A DNA stretch of 64,000 nt, from contig JNDT01001781.1 of assembly GCA_000697055.1 (NCBI GenBank), positions 1-64,000 on the forward strand, read 5' to 3'. Origin of the DNA: Saksenaea vasiformis B4078 (Eukaryota; Mucoromycota; Mucoromycetes; Mucorales; Saksenaeaceae). Shown here one piece after another: positions 1-12,617 of this stretch (position 1 is its first letter; every line of letters starts with the position of its first letter). The translations under genes were made by a program, and so were the position numbers. The notes under the pieces are model-generated. The model saw nothing but the letters and a program-made list of their open reading frames with translations. It was not told where the DNA came from and did no database searches.

Positions 1-923
1 TCATGATTGGTTTGGCGAAAAAGAATCTTTCTGATGACCTCATACCATCCTCATGAAAAGGAAATGATAATAAATCTCACCGCGGTCTTCTCGGCCAAGG
101 CGAAGCTCTCGACTCCAGGTCCCGATCCCTAGGCGGATGTCCAGAAGTTTTGTAGATATGAGATTGTTTTCCGAATCAAAAGATGACGAATAAATATACA
201 ACGTTTGAGCGGCCGCCGATGTTCGAAGAAATATGATCGATTGAAATGATCGCCGCTGTACAATAGCATAAACGCTTCTAAAGAGGACGCACTCATTTTA
301 TTTAGAAGGGGTCGTTTGAAAGAGATGACGTGTGATGTGCGAACACGCAGCATTTACTAAACTTTCGGACGTTCCGATGAGACACGACCATCCTCCTTAT
401 TAGAATATACTTTAGAGAACTGAACATAATATAAAAGAGCAGACATTAACATTTAATAAAAAGTAATTCAGTCTCAAAAGATTTACTAAGTCTATATTTT
501 TGAGCTATATCACATCTAGAATCATGTTCTAATAAAGTAACCATCCTCAGTACCTTTTGTCATGTTTTGACATATTGTTCTAATCACTGTGTAGTAATGT
601 AACTATGTCAGATATGACACTATACTAACTTTTTACTATATTAACTTTAAAAAATTATTAATAATTAAGCTATTATTATAAATTATTTTTAGTTTTTTTT
701 ATTTTATTTTTCTTAATTTTTTTTTTTTAGTTTTTTTTATTTTTTTTTAATTTTTTTTAATTTTTTTTTAATTTTTTTTAATTTTTTTTTAATTTTTTAA
801 TTTTTATTTATAATTTTTTAAATAAAAAATTATAAAAAAATTTTTAAATAGTACTTTTCTACATCAAATATAAGTTATTTTACTAACGTACGAATATTAA
901 TTTACATTTCAATAAAATATCAA
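1..923. other. AT-rich intergenic flank
   Basis: No gene is supported here. From about 630 to 870 the sequence becomes almost pure A/T, with repeated blocks of 7-10 T separated by one to three A. It runs up to the tRNA gene at 924. The left 400 bases have more balanced composition, but only short open frames without splice or motif support. Confidence 0.6.
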
Positions 924-996
924 GGGGATGTAGCTCAAATGGTAGAGCGCTCGCTTAGCATGCGAGAGGCACGGAGATCGATACTCCGCTTCTCCA
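924..996 (+). tRNA. tRNA-Ala (anticodon AGC)
   Basis: A 73-nt cloverleaf can be folded by eye: acceptor arm GGGGATG against CTTCTCC (one mismatch), D arm beginning TAGCTC, a five-pair anticodon stem CTCGC/GCGAG around loop TTAGCAT (anticodon AGC), and a T stem CGGAG/CTCCG. There is no intron. The discriminator base is A and CCA is not encoded, as usual in eukaryotes. It is followed at once by a run of seven T that can end Pol III transcription. Confidence 0.93.
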
Positions 997-998
997 CA

Positions 999-1005
999 TT
1001 TTTTT
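999..1005 (+). terminator. Pol III T-run terminator of tRNA-Ala
   Basis: Seven consecutive T begin three bases after the tRNA discriminator base. This is the usual RNA polymerase III stop signal. Confidence 0.75.
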
Positions 1006-1241
1006 GCGCTCGTCAACTTTTTGTTACACAAGAATTTCAGCCAATCACGCGTAGACTAAATAGCTCCACTTCTAACCTCTTACCAACTGTTTATTCAGTC
1101 ATTCCTGCGGACATCTGTAGTTTTCCCATCTGTCAGATGCTGTATATCACGGATATAAGTGGTCATTTTAATATATTTATATATGCGTGTGTGTATGTTG
1201 TGTGTGCGTATTACATATCACCACGACTAGTATGATTAAGA

Positions 1242-2825
1242 TCATTGGGCTTCGGATGTTTCTCCTTCTAGCGGTATAGCTAGCACTGCACTGTGCCAAC
1301 CTCCGAAGCCGATAGCAAATACGGACATGCCTTGCAAGGCCTGCACAACCTTAGGAGTTTCGACGTCTTCATTATCATCACCATGTCCCAAAGCTCCTGA
1401 GCTATAGGCACCCCAAGTCAAGAGTGCGCCTCTGTTGGTCAATGCGCCGGTGTGATAACTAGAATGGTGTGAGATACAATCTATAAATACCCGTTTCCAC
1501 GGTTACTTCGAATTTACTTACTCTCCAAAAGAGACCTTGCATATATCTTGCTCTAAACCTTGTAAAATTCGTGGCGTGTCATTTGACCCTGTATTGGAAC
1601 TTCCTAGCATAACTTTGCCATTTGCTGTATATACAGCAAAGCTTCTGAAAGCAGCCGATACAAAACGCTGCATTCCCTTTGCACGGTCGTTGATCTCTGG
1701 CTCTTGCGCGCCATAATGATGGAGCTCGACAGCACATATCGCTGGCGACGTAGAGAAAAGATCGTGGTCTCTCGTCGCCAGCTTGAAAACACGTCCCATC
1801 CGCGTAAGCGCCAATGTATCATCTTCCATACCCGCAATCTGCACAAATTTATCTCCGGACTGGAAACATAAGTCAGTGTTGGCGGTGCGAGCATCAGACC
1901 GTATCAGATCAATCCCGACGCCCGACAATGTCACCTCAAGGTCTTGTACATCCTCCTCCCGGGAGGCAATATTCGGGGGATGTGGCACCAGGAAAATGTC
2001 GCCAGTATTGGTCAAAATGCTTGAATATCCCCAGTTAGCAGAAACCTGGACAACCCGCGTTGGCGCTGTAATGGGAAGACGGATCTGCTGCGGTTTCCAG
2101 ATATTGCACCAGTGCCAAACTGATCCATCCTTTCCCAAAGCAATAGCATGTGATCGACCGCATGATAAAGACTGGACACGGACGTGGGATGGTAGTTCGA
2201 CTTGAGCAGGTTGGCGTACGGATTTGGTTCCTAGGGACACTCCGCGCGGTATCTCTTCTTGTAGCTAAGGGGATCGATGTTACGAACCATGTGCTTTACA
2301 TGTCTTGACCCAAACTTACTGTTCCCCACATCCACACTCTACCATGCCTGTCGAGAGCATGAAATGACCAGCCTCCCGCCATAATATCAACAATGCCTTT
2401 GCCTCGAAGTGCAGTTAGCTCTTCTGGCTGTGTTATACGTCCAAGATATCTACGTTGAAATATTAGCATGGATAGAAACTGCCAAAAATTTGAATTGCCG
2501 CAGCCACATACCGCGAGCGAAAACCTCCCAGCCGATGACGAGCTAATGGTTCACCATGGCCCAGCCGTCCATTTGCATTCTCGCCCCACGTAAAAACAAC
2601 AGGATCGTTTAGTTTAGAATACAATTGCTTCCAGCCATGGCTACGAAATGCTGCGTCATGCGGAAGGTTAAAGTCGTTCATAGCCAGGTTCTTCCACAAA
2701 AGCTCGTCATTTGTGAGTTGGCGAAAAAAACGACAGGTGCTGCCTATTTTAATTAATGACAGGACATCAAGCAATGGCAACACATCTTGGAGGAGTACGC
2801 CGACCGGCAGTTCCAGAAGTTTCAT
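1242..2825 (-). CDS. F-box protein with RCC1-type repeats (SAF1-like)
   Basis: Probable substrate receptor of an SCF ubiquitin ligase. Exons (minus strand): 2512-2825, 2320-2449, 1522-2264, 1242-1458. All introns are GT..AG and the phases rejoin, giving 467 aa. Residues 1-45 form an F-box (LPVGVLLQDVLPLLDV, then WKNL). The rest consists of RCC1/beta-propeller blades with repeated signatures such as FTWGENANGRLGHGE, VWMWGT, CGRSHAIALG and LLTWGAYSSGALGHGD. F-box plus RCC1 is the architecture of yeast Saf1, a vacuolar/adenine-related SCF factor, but the orthology is inferred. The first ATG (MKLLELP) is used; a longer open frame upstream begins only at TTG. The N-terminus could gain another small exon upstream. 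Confidence 0.85.
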
Positions 2826-4000
2826 TTGAACGCAGATATGCCAAGAAGTTTGCAAAGCCAATTTCTCTGATCATGAATTGGAGAGCGTCGGAGTCAGTCT
2901 GGGCAGAAATTGCCGCGTTCCGGCATAAATGGAAATATCTCGCTCGTCCACACAGCATAATGAGAAAGGGCATCCACAGCGCAATAATCTATAGTTAACA
3001 CGATGAAGAACGAGTTATTATTGCTTACTAGATGAAATTGTTCGCTAATCCACATGTATTTTTGCGTCTACGGAGGGTCGGCTTCGCTCTAAGATAAGGA
3101 TTAAGCACAAGTAGACGAGCTAGCCACAAACTCGTACTTCATCGACAGCATCTTAGTTCTTTGGCGTGTACACAACTTATATATATTAGCATAAAGACTC
3201 ATTCATGGTTGGTAAATGCAAATACTCAGATTTCCGTTTGCTTTCTTGCAGAAGGCAATTCGAACGAAATTCAGAGGTCCATCCTGCACTCCGACCGCGT
3301 CAGAGCGACGCGAAAGAAGAAGAGCCTGGTGCGGGACGAATTGAAACAATGTAACAATTAACAATATGCTGTAGAAGGTGGATGACGCCGAGCGTGACGA
3401 CATTTACGTGGGTAACGGGTATTAAGTGGCATCACAACTCGAGATGGTACGGGAACAGAGGTCATGGAGGCAGTACAACAAATAAAGGATATGAGCAATG
3501 TTATACATGTGATAAATCAACTTCCTTACTGCGATGTTTCTTTAGAAACATAACCAGAGAAGAAAAGGTCTGTGCATCCATTTAAATAGCCATCATATCG
3601 CACATTTTCCAATTGGACGGTGAGAACAATGATCCAGAACCGCGAACTGGCATCAATCCACATCGCGCAAGGTTAAGGATACAGCACGCAACAAGGGCTA
3701 CTTCCCAACGTAAAGTTTATTTGGAGCTAACGCCAAATAGTTTGAAACCAACGTAGAGTTATACAAAAAATTTCAGTATGTGCTCCAATCTAGAGACGAG
3801 TCCTAATGACCCGGAGTGAATAGTATCCATTAAAGAATTGTAGATGAATAATGTGAAAAAGAAAAATAATGAACAGTGTAAGCTCATGAACCGTTGGATG
3901 CAAATAGTTTAAGATTGCTTGCACTCGGGAGCATTCTCACCCTTAGCAGGCTGCTAAAAGAAAAAACAAAAATAATCAGTTTCAGCCAAAAAGCGTCCGG
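2826..4000. other. Intergenic, no gene recognised
   Basis: About 1.2 kb between the divergently placed ends of the F-box/RCC1 gene and the 3' end of NAP1. It holds only short open frames without conserved motifs. The right end must contain the NAP1 3' UTR, and the left end the F-box gene promoter. I see no repeats or RNA genes. Confidence 0.5.
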
Positions 4001-5504
4001 CTATTTAATACGTACAGCAGCGTCATCATCATCATCATCATCCTCGTCATCATCATCATCGTTATCGTCTTCGTCATCCTCATCATCGTAGAATTCACCC
4101 TATAGCACCTGGGTTAGTAAAGCGTATTCCTAGTATGCCCTAATTAATTTATACCTCGAAATCATCATCACCCTCAAAGTCTTCGTATTCAAGAGCCTTG
4201 CCAGTGAAGTAATCAACTGCGTGGGGAATAATCTTGTCTTTGAACTCCTCGCCTAAGCATTATGCCGTGTTAGTAATGTTATACAGCTTATTCGATGCTA
4301 CGAACCCATTTCGTAGTCTGCTTCCAATTTGGCATCCAAACCCTCAGCATCTTCCTCGTCAAGTTCCTCGTCCTCATCAGGGAAAGCAGGAGGGTTGAAG
4401 AAGTTGAAGAAAGTCTCGGCAGGAACGGTACGCTTGACGACACGGGTCTTGTTGGTACCTTAAGAAATTCGATATTAATGACTTGTTCATCACAAGAAGA
4501 CATCGTCTGCTTACCCTTATGGCGCTGCTTCTTTGTTTCAACGGTCACGGTCAAGTCCTTGCCTTCGTTCCATTGGATGGTGCAGCCTTCAGCATGATCG
4601 TAGACAAAGTCACCACCGTAGGCATGGTCTTGGTAGTAGTAAGTCTTGGTCAAGACCTTGTTGGTGAAGTATTCGTTCTCAGCGAACTCAAATTCGAGCT
4701 GGAAGCCAGGCTGTTCCATGTAGGACATGCGGACATCCACCAAGTGCTTGAGCACATCTTCGTCCTTCTCGCTGATCAACTCGCCAATCTGAGGATGGTT
4801 CTTCAACAAAGTCAACCAGAACTCGGGAATGCCGACGGCACTTTCGTCCTTTTCTTCTTCTTCTTTTTCTTCTTTTTCGGCCTTCTCTTCCTTCTCCTCT
4901 TCCTCCTCTTCATCAACCTTTTCACCGATGGCAACTTCCTCATCAGTAGGTTCGTACTTTCCGTTGATTACATCAGCACGCTTGTTATAGAGAGGGCGAT
5001 ACAACTCGAGATACTTCTTCTCAAGAGCAAGCACTTCTTCTTGGAACTTGTTCTCGAGTTCAGAGTGCTTTGACTGAAGGTACTTCAGACCATTAATACG
5101 GCGCTTGACTGAGGTAGGCAGGGAATCGATGTAACCAGAGGGACGTCCCACGAGCGAACCCAACTTGCCTTGGAGCATGCTCAACAAAGCGGGATTACCA
5201 GCGAAGGCACCGCCAAGAGGCTGGCCAGCAACACCTACAGTCATTATAAGTAAATAACAACAAAATCCCGATTAAACCAATTACCTGGAGTCTTGATAGT
5301 TTCCATGTCTTCAGAAATTGTAGAAACGGTTGGACGATAGTTTGCAGTAATGGGTGCAGGGTTGATGGGTGTGTTCTGAGGGGTTGGAGCAGTAAATGAT
5401 TCCGGGTTTTTGTTCTTGATTTCAACACCAGAGGCTACGTTTTACCGTGTAAGCTTGATTACCACAGCGCTGAAAGATCGTTCTTTACCTGTTCGCTGAT
5501 CCAT
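4001..5504 (-). CDS. NAP1: Nucleosome assembly protein 1 (NAP1 family)
   Basis: Histone H2A-H2B chaperone and shuttling factor. Exons: 5489-5504, 5285-5434, 4515-5234, 4306-4458, 4155-4252, 4001-4099. All five introns are 50-56 nt GT..AG and every phase rejoins, giving 411 aa, the usual family length. The central NAP fold is clear: LPTSVKRRINGLKYLQ, an acidic insert of Glu/Lys near residue 190, GIPEFWLTLLKNH, LEFEFAENEYFTN, the loop with KTY and VKRTVPAETFFNFF, and IIPHAVDYFTG. The last 30 residues are almost all Asp/Glu, the typical acidic histone-binding tail, followed by a short basic end. The first coding exon is only 16 nt (MDQRT plus one base). A MITE-like element lies about 130 bp upstream of the start. 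Confidence 0.96.
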
Positions 5505-6363
5505 GGGAAAAGAAAACCTCGAGAGAATTTTTAGCGCGGGGTGAAGCGTGACTACGCAAAATACAGCGTTTTGCAACTGACTTCGCGCTGCTTGACACTC
5601 CGCTTTGCGACATTTCATTTTGGGGGAAAACGATTTTCTTAGGGACTATAGGTATCCGGTCCGGAGCTCTTAGGGACCATAGGTGTTACAAAATCATGGA
5701 CTGTTGTAAACCGCAATTTTCCTTACAAGCTACGGCTGTATCACCATCTCACGTATTATAACAATGGTTCTATCCAGACGTAATTGAAGTGCCTTAGCAA
5801 AACTAAAGTCTAGGGTAAGGTTTAGGGTGGATTCTAAGGTGATCAGCTCTGTGCAACCTATGGTCCCTAAGAGTTCCGGACCGGATATCTATGGTCCCTA
5901 AGAGCTCTGGAATTTGGGTTAGCCTATCAATCTGAATCAAAGCCAACCCGTGGGTATCGCACGCACGCACGTTTCATTTTCTAAAAAAAAAAGAACGGTT
6001 ACATGTAGGGCTTCACGAGCTGAAAACACTTTTTCGCGTGATGTGGAAGGAAGATTTATCCAGAGACTAACGTTGCGGTTGGGAGATATCGTAAGCTCTG
6101 ATATATATCAAGTGATTCCTCTTTTGTAGCAAGACTGAAGGTTCTATCCGTAGTAATTCCTGAAACGTAGTTTTATTCGAGTCAATTTATCCAATAATTT
6201 TCATGGGTTACTAACATCGACCGAATCACCAGTTGTCGTCAGTAATTGTTGGTTCTCTATCTAGATTCTCTACTGCTTAACGAAGGTATAGTTTGTCGGC
6301 AATGTCTTTATCGTCATAATGTACAAATTTAACACAGTGTATACAAGGAACTGGGAAACAACT
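5505..6363. other. NAP1 upstream region
   Basis: About 860 bp between the NAP1 start and the MTC6 stop, both genes on the minus strand, so it contains the NAP1 promoter and the MTC6 3' UTR. It contains the inverted-repeat element at 5639-5901. Nothing else was recognised. Confidence 0.6.
5639..5901. mobile_element. MITE-like element with 46-bp terminal inverted repeats
   Basis: The left arm 5639-5684 and the reverse complement of the right arm 5856-5901 match at about 43 of 46 positions. Each arm begins TTAGGGAC and carries a second, internal copy of TTAGGGACCATAGGT separated by the palindrome TCCGGTCCGGA. The 170-bp interior has no coding capacity. A TA dinucleotide sits at both outer edges, which would suit a Tc1/mariner-like element, but because the ends are inverted this does not prove a target duplication. 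Confidence 0.72.
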
Positions 6364-8252
6364 TCAAAACAGGTAGCGCTGTACAAACAGCGGATGTCTA
6401 TGCCTAAAGATTGTCAGCTGTAGCAAGAGAGTCGACTTGTGACTTACTGGTACCGTTACATACTCTCGTCGACTCAGCAGCTGTCTAACTGCGTTTCTTC
6501 GATGGTTTAATCTGTGCTGTCGCCACATCCGCGCGCATTTGACCCATGCAAAAAACCCAAACAGTATCAAAATAATGATGCCTGCTACGACCGATACACG
6601 TATAAGAACCAAGTATTGTCCCGAGTCCTACAGGTATTGCACATTCGTTATTCCATCCTGCTTTGTTTTTGTCTGTTTTTCTACTCTTTACCTCGTTGAG
6701 CCACCAGCACTTTCCAAATCTTCCTATAACCCAGCAACTATGTCCAGTAGCTGAGTTCAAGTTGATCCAGAATAGGTGATGGGATAATTCAGGTGTAGTA
6801 TCATTTTTTTGAGAGATGCCCTCTTGGATTGCTTGCAACAGCTGCTGGTTGTCCCACGCCAACCTTGGACAGTCAAATACGTAACCATCAGGGCAAGCTG
6901 AGGATGCCCGATCGTAAGAAACATAGGCAGAAGTCAAGACCCACTAAAGATTGCATTGAACATGATTAACGCCCCTCCGCTACCTCGGCTAAGCCTCGTT
7001 ACCTTTTCAGGAGCTTTCTCGCTACGGCACGACGCACGTAACAACTGCGAACAATCTCCAGCTTGCCAGCGTCCGTTCCATTGCTGCATCATGGCACAGT
7101 GTAAAGGTTTCTCGGTCCGTGGCTCACCAGCATCCCATGACCAAATGGTAGCCAGTATATTATCCGCCAGATGCGTGCTGTCTGCCGAAGAATAAGATGC
7201 ATTTGCAGTAGAGTAGTTCGTTGCCGTAAAATAGGGTGAATATCCACATTTGGTCTAATTAGATTAAGTAAATCTTTTGTTTGTAACTTTGTTTTCTTTC
7301 TGCATACCACGCTTAACGCGCTCGTGTAATTAAATTGGTCGCCCCGATCCGTTACGAATGCCCAAGCCGGTGGAGCGCCGCTGCAGTTCAGATGTGTTCC
7401 GTTTACTAATGCATTTTGCCCCATATGGCTACCGCTACCGAGTTCTTCTGTACTAAATATCAAGCTACGGTCCTTAGACACATTGTAGTTGCTACTCGCA
7501 GGTAGAGTTATACTGCCAAAACCGATCAGCAATTGTGCCCCTTCCTCGATGAGTTGACGCCACTGTGGCCACGTTGTATTATTTCTGTTGTGCTGCAGGT
7601 CTTGTGGAGTATAAATGCGTGTAGTATCTCTGGTTGTATGGATCATTGTCGAGCGAATTATATCTGAAACGTAATTGGTAATTTTAGATGATGTGGTGGT
7701 ATCCACTAGATGAAGATTAAGTATGAGAAATAGGAGGTCGATTTCTTCCGGGTTGATGGCCACTGTGTTGCCAACCAAATAAGCGTTCAGTCTAGCCATA
7801 AAGTCCCAAAACGTGTAAGAAGCTGCGCACGTGTAAGCGCCTACTTGAATACTATCTCTTGCATGCAAGGTAGAAGACTGATTTCGCAATGAGCGCATAC
7901 TTTGCAGACTTTCCGGACAGAATTGCCAAACAGCATCTTCGGGATCCCAGTAAATGTCCAGCACCAGTCGCCTGTAGCCCATTATAAAGAGCTGTTCGAT
8001 GCCGTCAAGTTGCTCGCTCGAATAGTCATTTTGAAAGTATGCCGATGACAAATCGATCGCTGGCCATAGACAATGGTCAATGGTCTCATTAAGCGCGAGA
8101 TCCCGCTGAATACGAAGGGCGCTTGTAATGGGAGGATAGCCAAAACGATAGTTCTTATATGGAGAATCACCAAGATACTTATTGGGTAGCTCACGCTGTA
8201 TGGTGCTTTGAGCAATTGACAATATCACCAAAGTCAGTATTGGGTTAACCAT
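6364..8252 (-). CDS. MTC6-like (maintenance of telomere capping 6) membrane protein
   Basis: Exons: 7308-8252, 7003-7254, 6692-6943, 6364-6627. All junctions are in phase, giving 570 aa (yeast Mtc6 is a little shorter). The layout is a signal peptide (NPILTLVILSIAQ), a long lumenal domain with many N-glycosylation sites, a block LALNETIDHCLWPAIDLSS followed by a RLVLDIYWD motif that I recognise as MTC6 family, a C-terminal Cys-rich part (CAMMQQWNGRW, then C.Q and CRSEK), one membrane span (VVAGIIILILFGFFAW) near residue 500, and a basic cytosolic tail. The biochemical role of the family is not known; yeast mutants were linked to telomere capping genetically. An alternative 44-nt intron near 6410-6455 would shorten the tail to ...VPA and stop. 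Confidence 0.75.
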
Positions 8253-8483
8253 TCATCACAAATTTTCCACGCAAAAACGGAAAAGAATTAAGTATGCCAA
8301 AAAAAAAAACTTTTTTTCTTTCCTTTTTGTTATTTGTAGTTTCACACGTGTTTAGATAGGTTTTACGACATGAAAGTATGTAATATAAGTACTGATAATG
8401 CGATGATTACAATTGTCTAAATGCAGGGAAAGGGGAAAAGAGAAAATATGCGGGTATTGCTATGTTATGCATTTCTGCCGCTG

Positions 8484-10072
8484 TTACTCTTTTCGAAGTT
8501 CCGGTGTAATACGTTCCTCCACTTCGGTTTTCGATTGTACCTCAACTTCATCTGGCATAGCAAGAATTCCTGCATCCTGATAACCAGGAATCCAACCAAA
8601 CAAACATCTTCCAATCTGAGGCTTCTTGACACGGACGTACCACACTGGGATACTGATCAATCCAACGATAATACAAATAATGTACTGGTACACGCCAGCA
8701 GATCCAGCATCCACCAAGGGGGCAACGACGAGATAAATGTCGATAATGACGAAAAAGATTGCCAATGGTAACCAGACCTATCAAGAAAGTCATGTAAGTC
8801 ACTTGCTTACTCATACGTATAAACGGAAATTTACCTTGAAAGGACGGCTCATGTTCTTGGTAGACTTCTTGAAACGCATGACGACCAAACCCGCAATAGT
8901 AAAACCATAGAATAGCCAGCAAACAAAACTGTACATCTTGGCAAGGTATGTAAAGTTACCAGGGATACACCAGATGGTGCCAATAATGCCGACCAACACG
9001 AGGGCACGGATCGGAGTACCGCGCTTTGAGTTCAAATGACCAAAAAATGAAGGGATGAACACGCTGTCTTCGAGAGCAGAGGCAGCCACCAAACGAGACG
9101 CAGCCCACATATTTCCATTCACGGCACCAAACGTGGATAATACCACCATCAAGGCAAAGAAGTATCCACCAGCAACACCCATGGTCTCAACACCGAGTTG
9201 CATAGCAACCGTCGAAGAGGTGGACACAACGGAGATCGGGAGTGTAGCGAAGTACGCGACGTTACCCAACACATAGACGGCCGTCACGCAAATGCAAGAA
9301 ATGGTAATGGCCAATGGAAGGGTTCGTTTAGGGTTCTTCACTTCGCTGATACCATAGTTCAGGTTATTCTATCCAACAAAAGGTAAGCCTCTAACCTTGC
9401 ACACTGCTCGAAAAACATACCCAGCCATTGTATGAGAACAATGCCATATACATTGCTGTACCGTAGTTCAGTGCATTGGTTGAACTTCCTTCAAAGGCGT
9501 TTTCGAAGTTCTGCACATTTCCCTTGCCCAACCAGACCCAGCCGATAATAATAATCATGACAAGGGCGATCAATTTAGCTCCAGTAAAAATGTTCTGAAC
9601 CCAGGCACCGGCACTCCTCTGCAAGCAGTTGAAAACAACGATGACCCAAATACAAGCAATAGCCACGAGCTTCAATGCGTAGTCAGGCATCTCAATGACT
9701 TTCAAAGGATCGGATTTGTCAAAATAAGCCATCTGGAGGATATACTGTGCAAAGACGGTGGCAATCGACGCGGTACCGATTGGATTTGATAAGATAAGAT
9801 TACTCCAGGTAAACGCGATACCCATACAGAGACCGAATGATTTCTTGAGGTACTGGTATTCTCCACCTGACTTGGTGATCATAGTACCAAGTTCTGCGTA
9901 GCAAAGTGCACCGATCATACTGAGGACACCACCAATAGTCCAAATGATCAACGAAGGACCGACGGCATTCACAGACACAGTTACGGGACCTGGTGATGCA
10001 AAGATACCACTGCCAATAATAAGACCAACAATCTACGGGTGGCGGTGTCACAACGGGGAATTCACACGATTG

Positions 10073-10120
<48 letters not shown>

Positions 10121-10299
10121 ATGGTACAACTGCTAAGGAGTCCCATGTGGGGTTCGTGTGCGGCGTCATGAATACTGATGGATGGAACGGCACTCGGTGC
10201 GGTTTCGATGGAGGTGATGGAATGACGCTTTTCCAGGTTGCCAGTGTCAGCACCAGTAGTCGTCGCTGATGTGACGGTAGAGGTCTCTTCTCGCCTCAT
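8484..10299 (-). CDS. LAT/APC-superfamily amino-acid permease
   Basis: Plasma-membrane amino-acid transporter. Exons: 10120-10299, 9421-10032, 8835-9368, 8484-8777. All are in phase, giving 539 aa. After a 50-residue hydrophilic Ser/Thr-rich N-terminus there are about 12 hydrophobic segments. The family signature GLIIGSGIFASPGP is in span 1 and the ALCYAELGTMI motif in span 2; SEVKNPKRTLP marks the loop after span 6. These are features of the L-type (LAT) group, which also contains fungal Mup1-like methionine permeases; the substrate cannot be predicted. Intron 1 contains a run of 40 T (A in the transcript) directly after its GTAAAA donor. The C-terminal tail is Glu-rich. Confidence 0.9.
10078..10117. 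repeat. Homopolymer run of 40 T within an intron
   Basis: Uninterrupted T run lying just inside the donor of intron 1 of the amino-acid permease (A-run in the transcript). Its exact length is likely to be unreliable in assemblies. Confidence 0.9.
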
Positions 10300-12617
10300 T
10301 GAATAGGGGGGAATATTTGTTAAAGGTTTACGATCGGGGAAGAAGGAACTAAAAAAATGTGTTTTTTTTAAAGTGCTCTTTTATTCATTAAAAAAAACTT
10401 TGCGGAATCAGAAGAAAAAAGTGAGACACAACGTATCGGACTGAGCGGACTTTGTCTCCAAAGAAATACGGCAGGAGTCGGCTTAGAAGCATGCAAAAAG
10501 AAGTAATGACGGTGCTTGGAAGAGATCTATTCATAAATCAGAGAAGAATAGAAATGAGTTGTTCGGCTGAAACAGATTGACAACCTGAAAAGTGTACAGT
10601 AAGGTCAGATGCTCAAAGATTAACTCGCCATTAAAATGTCCGCCACCAAAACAGTTAAATGAGTCATTCAAAGGTGACTTGTAAGCGCACGGCCTGCATT
10701 GATGCGCCTACCTATGTAAAAGTTTGTTTGATCTACTAAGAAAATTTAAATAGGACATTGTAACATGTGAATAAAGAAATGGCCGTATTTACTTATAGGT
10801 AAATGTTCATTCTGACATGTTGCTGCATCCGATAACCTTCCATGGTTAGCCTCGCGCATGGCAAAGTGGGACAGTAAGATTACCTTTACCGATCTAAACT
10901 CCGCTAATGCTTCTTTATTTGATACTGAAACCATGGATACGTCTTTCTGGTTCTTCAAACCTGACACCGTACCTAGATGTCTAAATCTAAAGAAGTCTAT
11001 AAATAAAACCATCCATTTATCTACACAGCAAATTCTTTGAAGAGCTAGAAAACAAGAAAAAAGCGTTGAACAAATAGGATCATCTCAACATATTCCCGTT
11101 TTAAAAATTTCCCAATGATCATCATTGGACCAAAAAAAATTTTTTTTCTTCGGTGTCCTGGTACACTTTCCTGAAAAGTAACATGTGAACACAAACATTC
11201 AGGCAGCACTTATTATCTTATTGCTGAGGTATCTTTGTGACAAGTACCGAAAGATATGAATGATAACCACCAAGCCAAAAACCATCTGCTAATATAATCA
11301 TAGCTTTGTATGATGCTGTCTATTGACTTTGGCAAGGAGGAGGCTTTTATTAAGTCTGTCATGTTACACTTGCAAGTACGTAGATCGAGCGAACACCTGG
11401 TATTTGCTATGTTTTATCCCGGGATTTGCTGCAGTCTTCCCATTATCAAATCTCCAATGATCTGTATATACGGGACATTTGCGTCGCGTCGACGGGCATC
11501 CCCGAATGAGACCTTCCCGTGATTCCGAACCAATCATCCGGGGATCGACACCTCGCTAAAGCCAGCATAACGACTAGCTGATACACGTAACGATAATCTG
11601 CCGACTATCGACGGACTTGCACGCGTTCAATACAAATAACTAGAGGATCAAGCTGAAATCAACCACCTCAAAATGAACTGTTCCACTGCCTACCGGTTTA
11701 ATCGGACATTTCTTCCTCCTAGCCTTCGAATTGATCCCATTTTTCTCTCGCTTCCTTCGCCTTTTCCTTTTTGTTCCATCGTTGTCTCTCACTTTTTTGC
11801 TCACTGCGCGCTGCTCTACATTTTGTCTAACGATTTCCACTTTACTAGTTAGCGCCTTTTCCTCTCTTACTGTAACTATAGGACAGCACGAAAGTCTGCT
11901 ATGCAAAGCTGTCCTTTATAAATTAGGGTAACGTCATTTTTGACGTTATCAGCGATAAATCTATACAGCGCTGTTCGCATTAGCATTGGCTTTAGATGAT
12001 GCCATATAATCTTGGATGGATGCATAAGAAATGTCATACATAAAATCAACTGATGAAATGACAGCGTTACGATCGGTTGTGGTTAACGGAATAAGAATCA
12101 GTACATCAAACAAAATAAAAAGCCGCTGCTTATTCTGTGGCCCTATATCTCTTTTATATCCTGGATAGGGCCTTCTATGTGGAATGCATCGGATTGCTCA
12201 TCTACTACTTATATCTTTCTAGTTTGCTTATCCTTTGTCCCGAGCCACTATCGACTGAGAGCGGTCCTTGGTTTCTCAAAACGAGGCATTGTCGACCTTC
12301 ACTGAGATTCTAATCTTATGATTCTTGCAAGCCTCATTGCATGTTCAGCCGCTTGATGTCCTCTACAGAGCATAACCGTCTATATGAGGTTCGCTCTGGT
12401 TGCTTTCTTAACTCAGGCGCAGACCCTGACATATGGCAAGGAGTACGCCTGGAGTAATTGGCACATGTCGATGTAAAACCAATTACTAATACGAAAAGAT
12501 GTTATAAAAAAGAAGCCTTGGTTGCGCAATGAAAAATGGAAAAAGATGGAAGGAAATGATACTCGACAGAGAAAGCAGGATGCAGTATCACTGTCCATGA
12601 CATTGTCGTCAATATCT

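Noticed and set aside
4483..5073. Long plus-strand frame of 196 codons
   Set aside because: Antisense shadow of the NAP1 exon; its Phe/Leu runs are the complement of the Glu/Lys insert.
5800..5850. Telomere-like TTAGGG words in and near the inverted-repeat element
   Set aside because: Isolated, imperfect and partly within the TIR motif; no tandem array.
11640..11906. Arg/Lys-rich minus-strand frame
   Set aside because: No ATG start (opens at TTG), no splice support, composition reflects a TC-rich tract.
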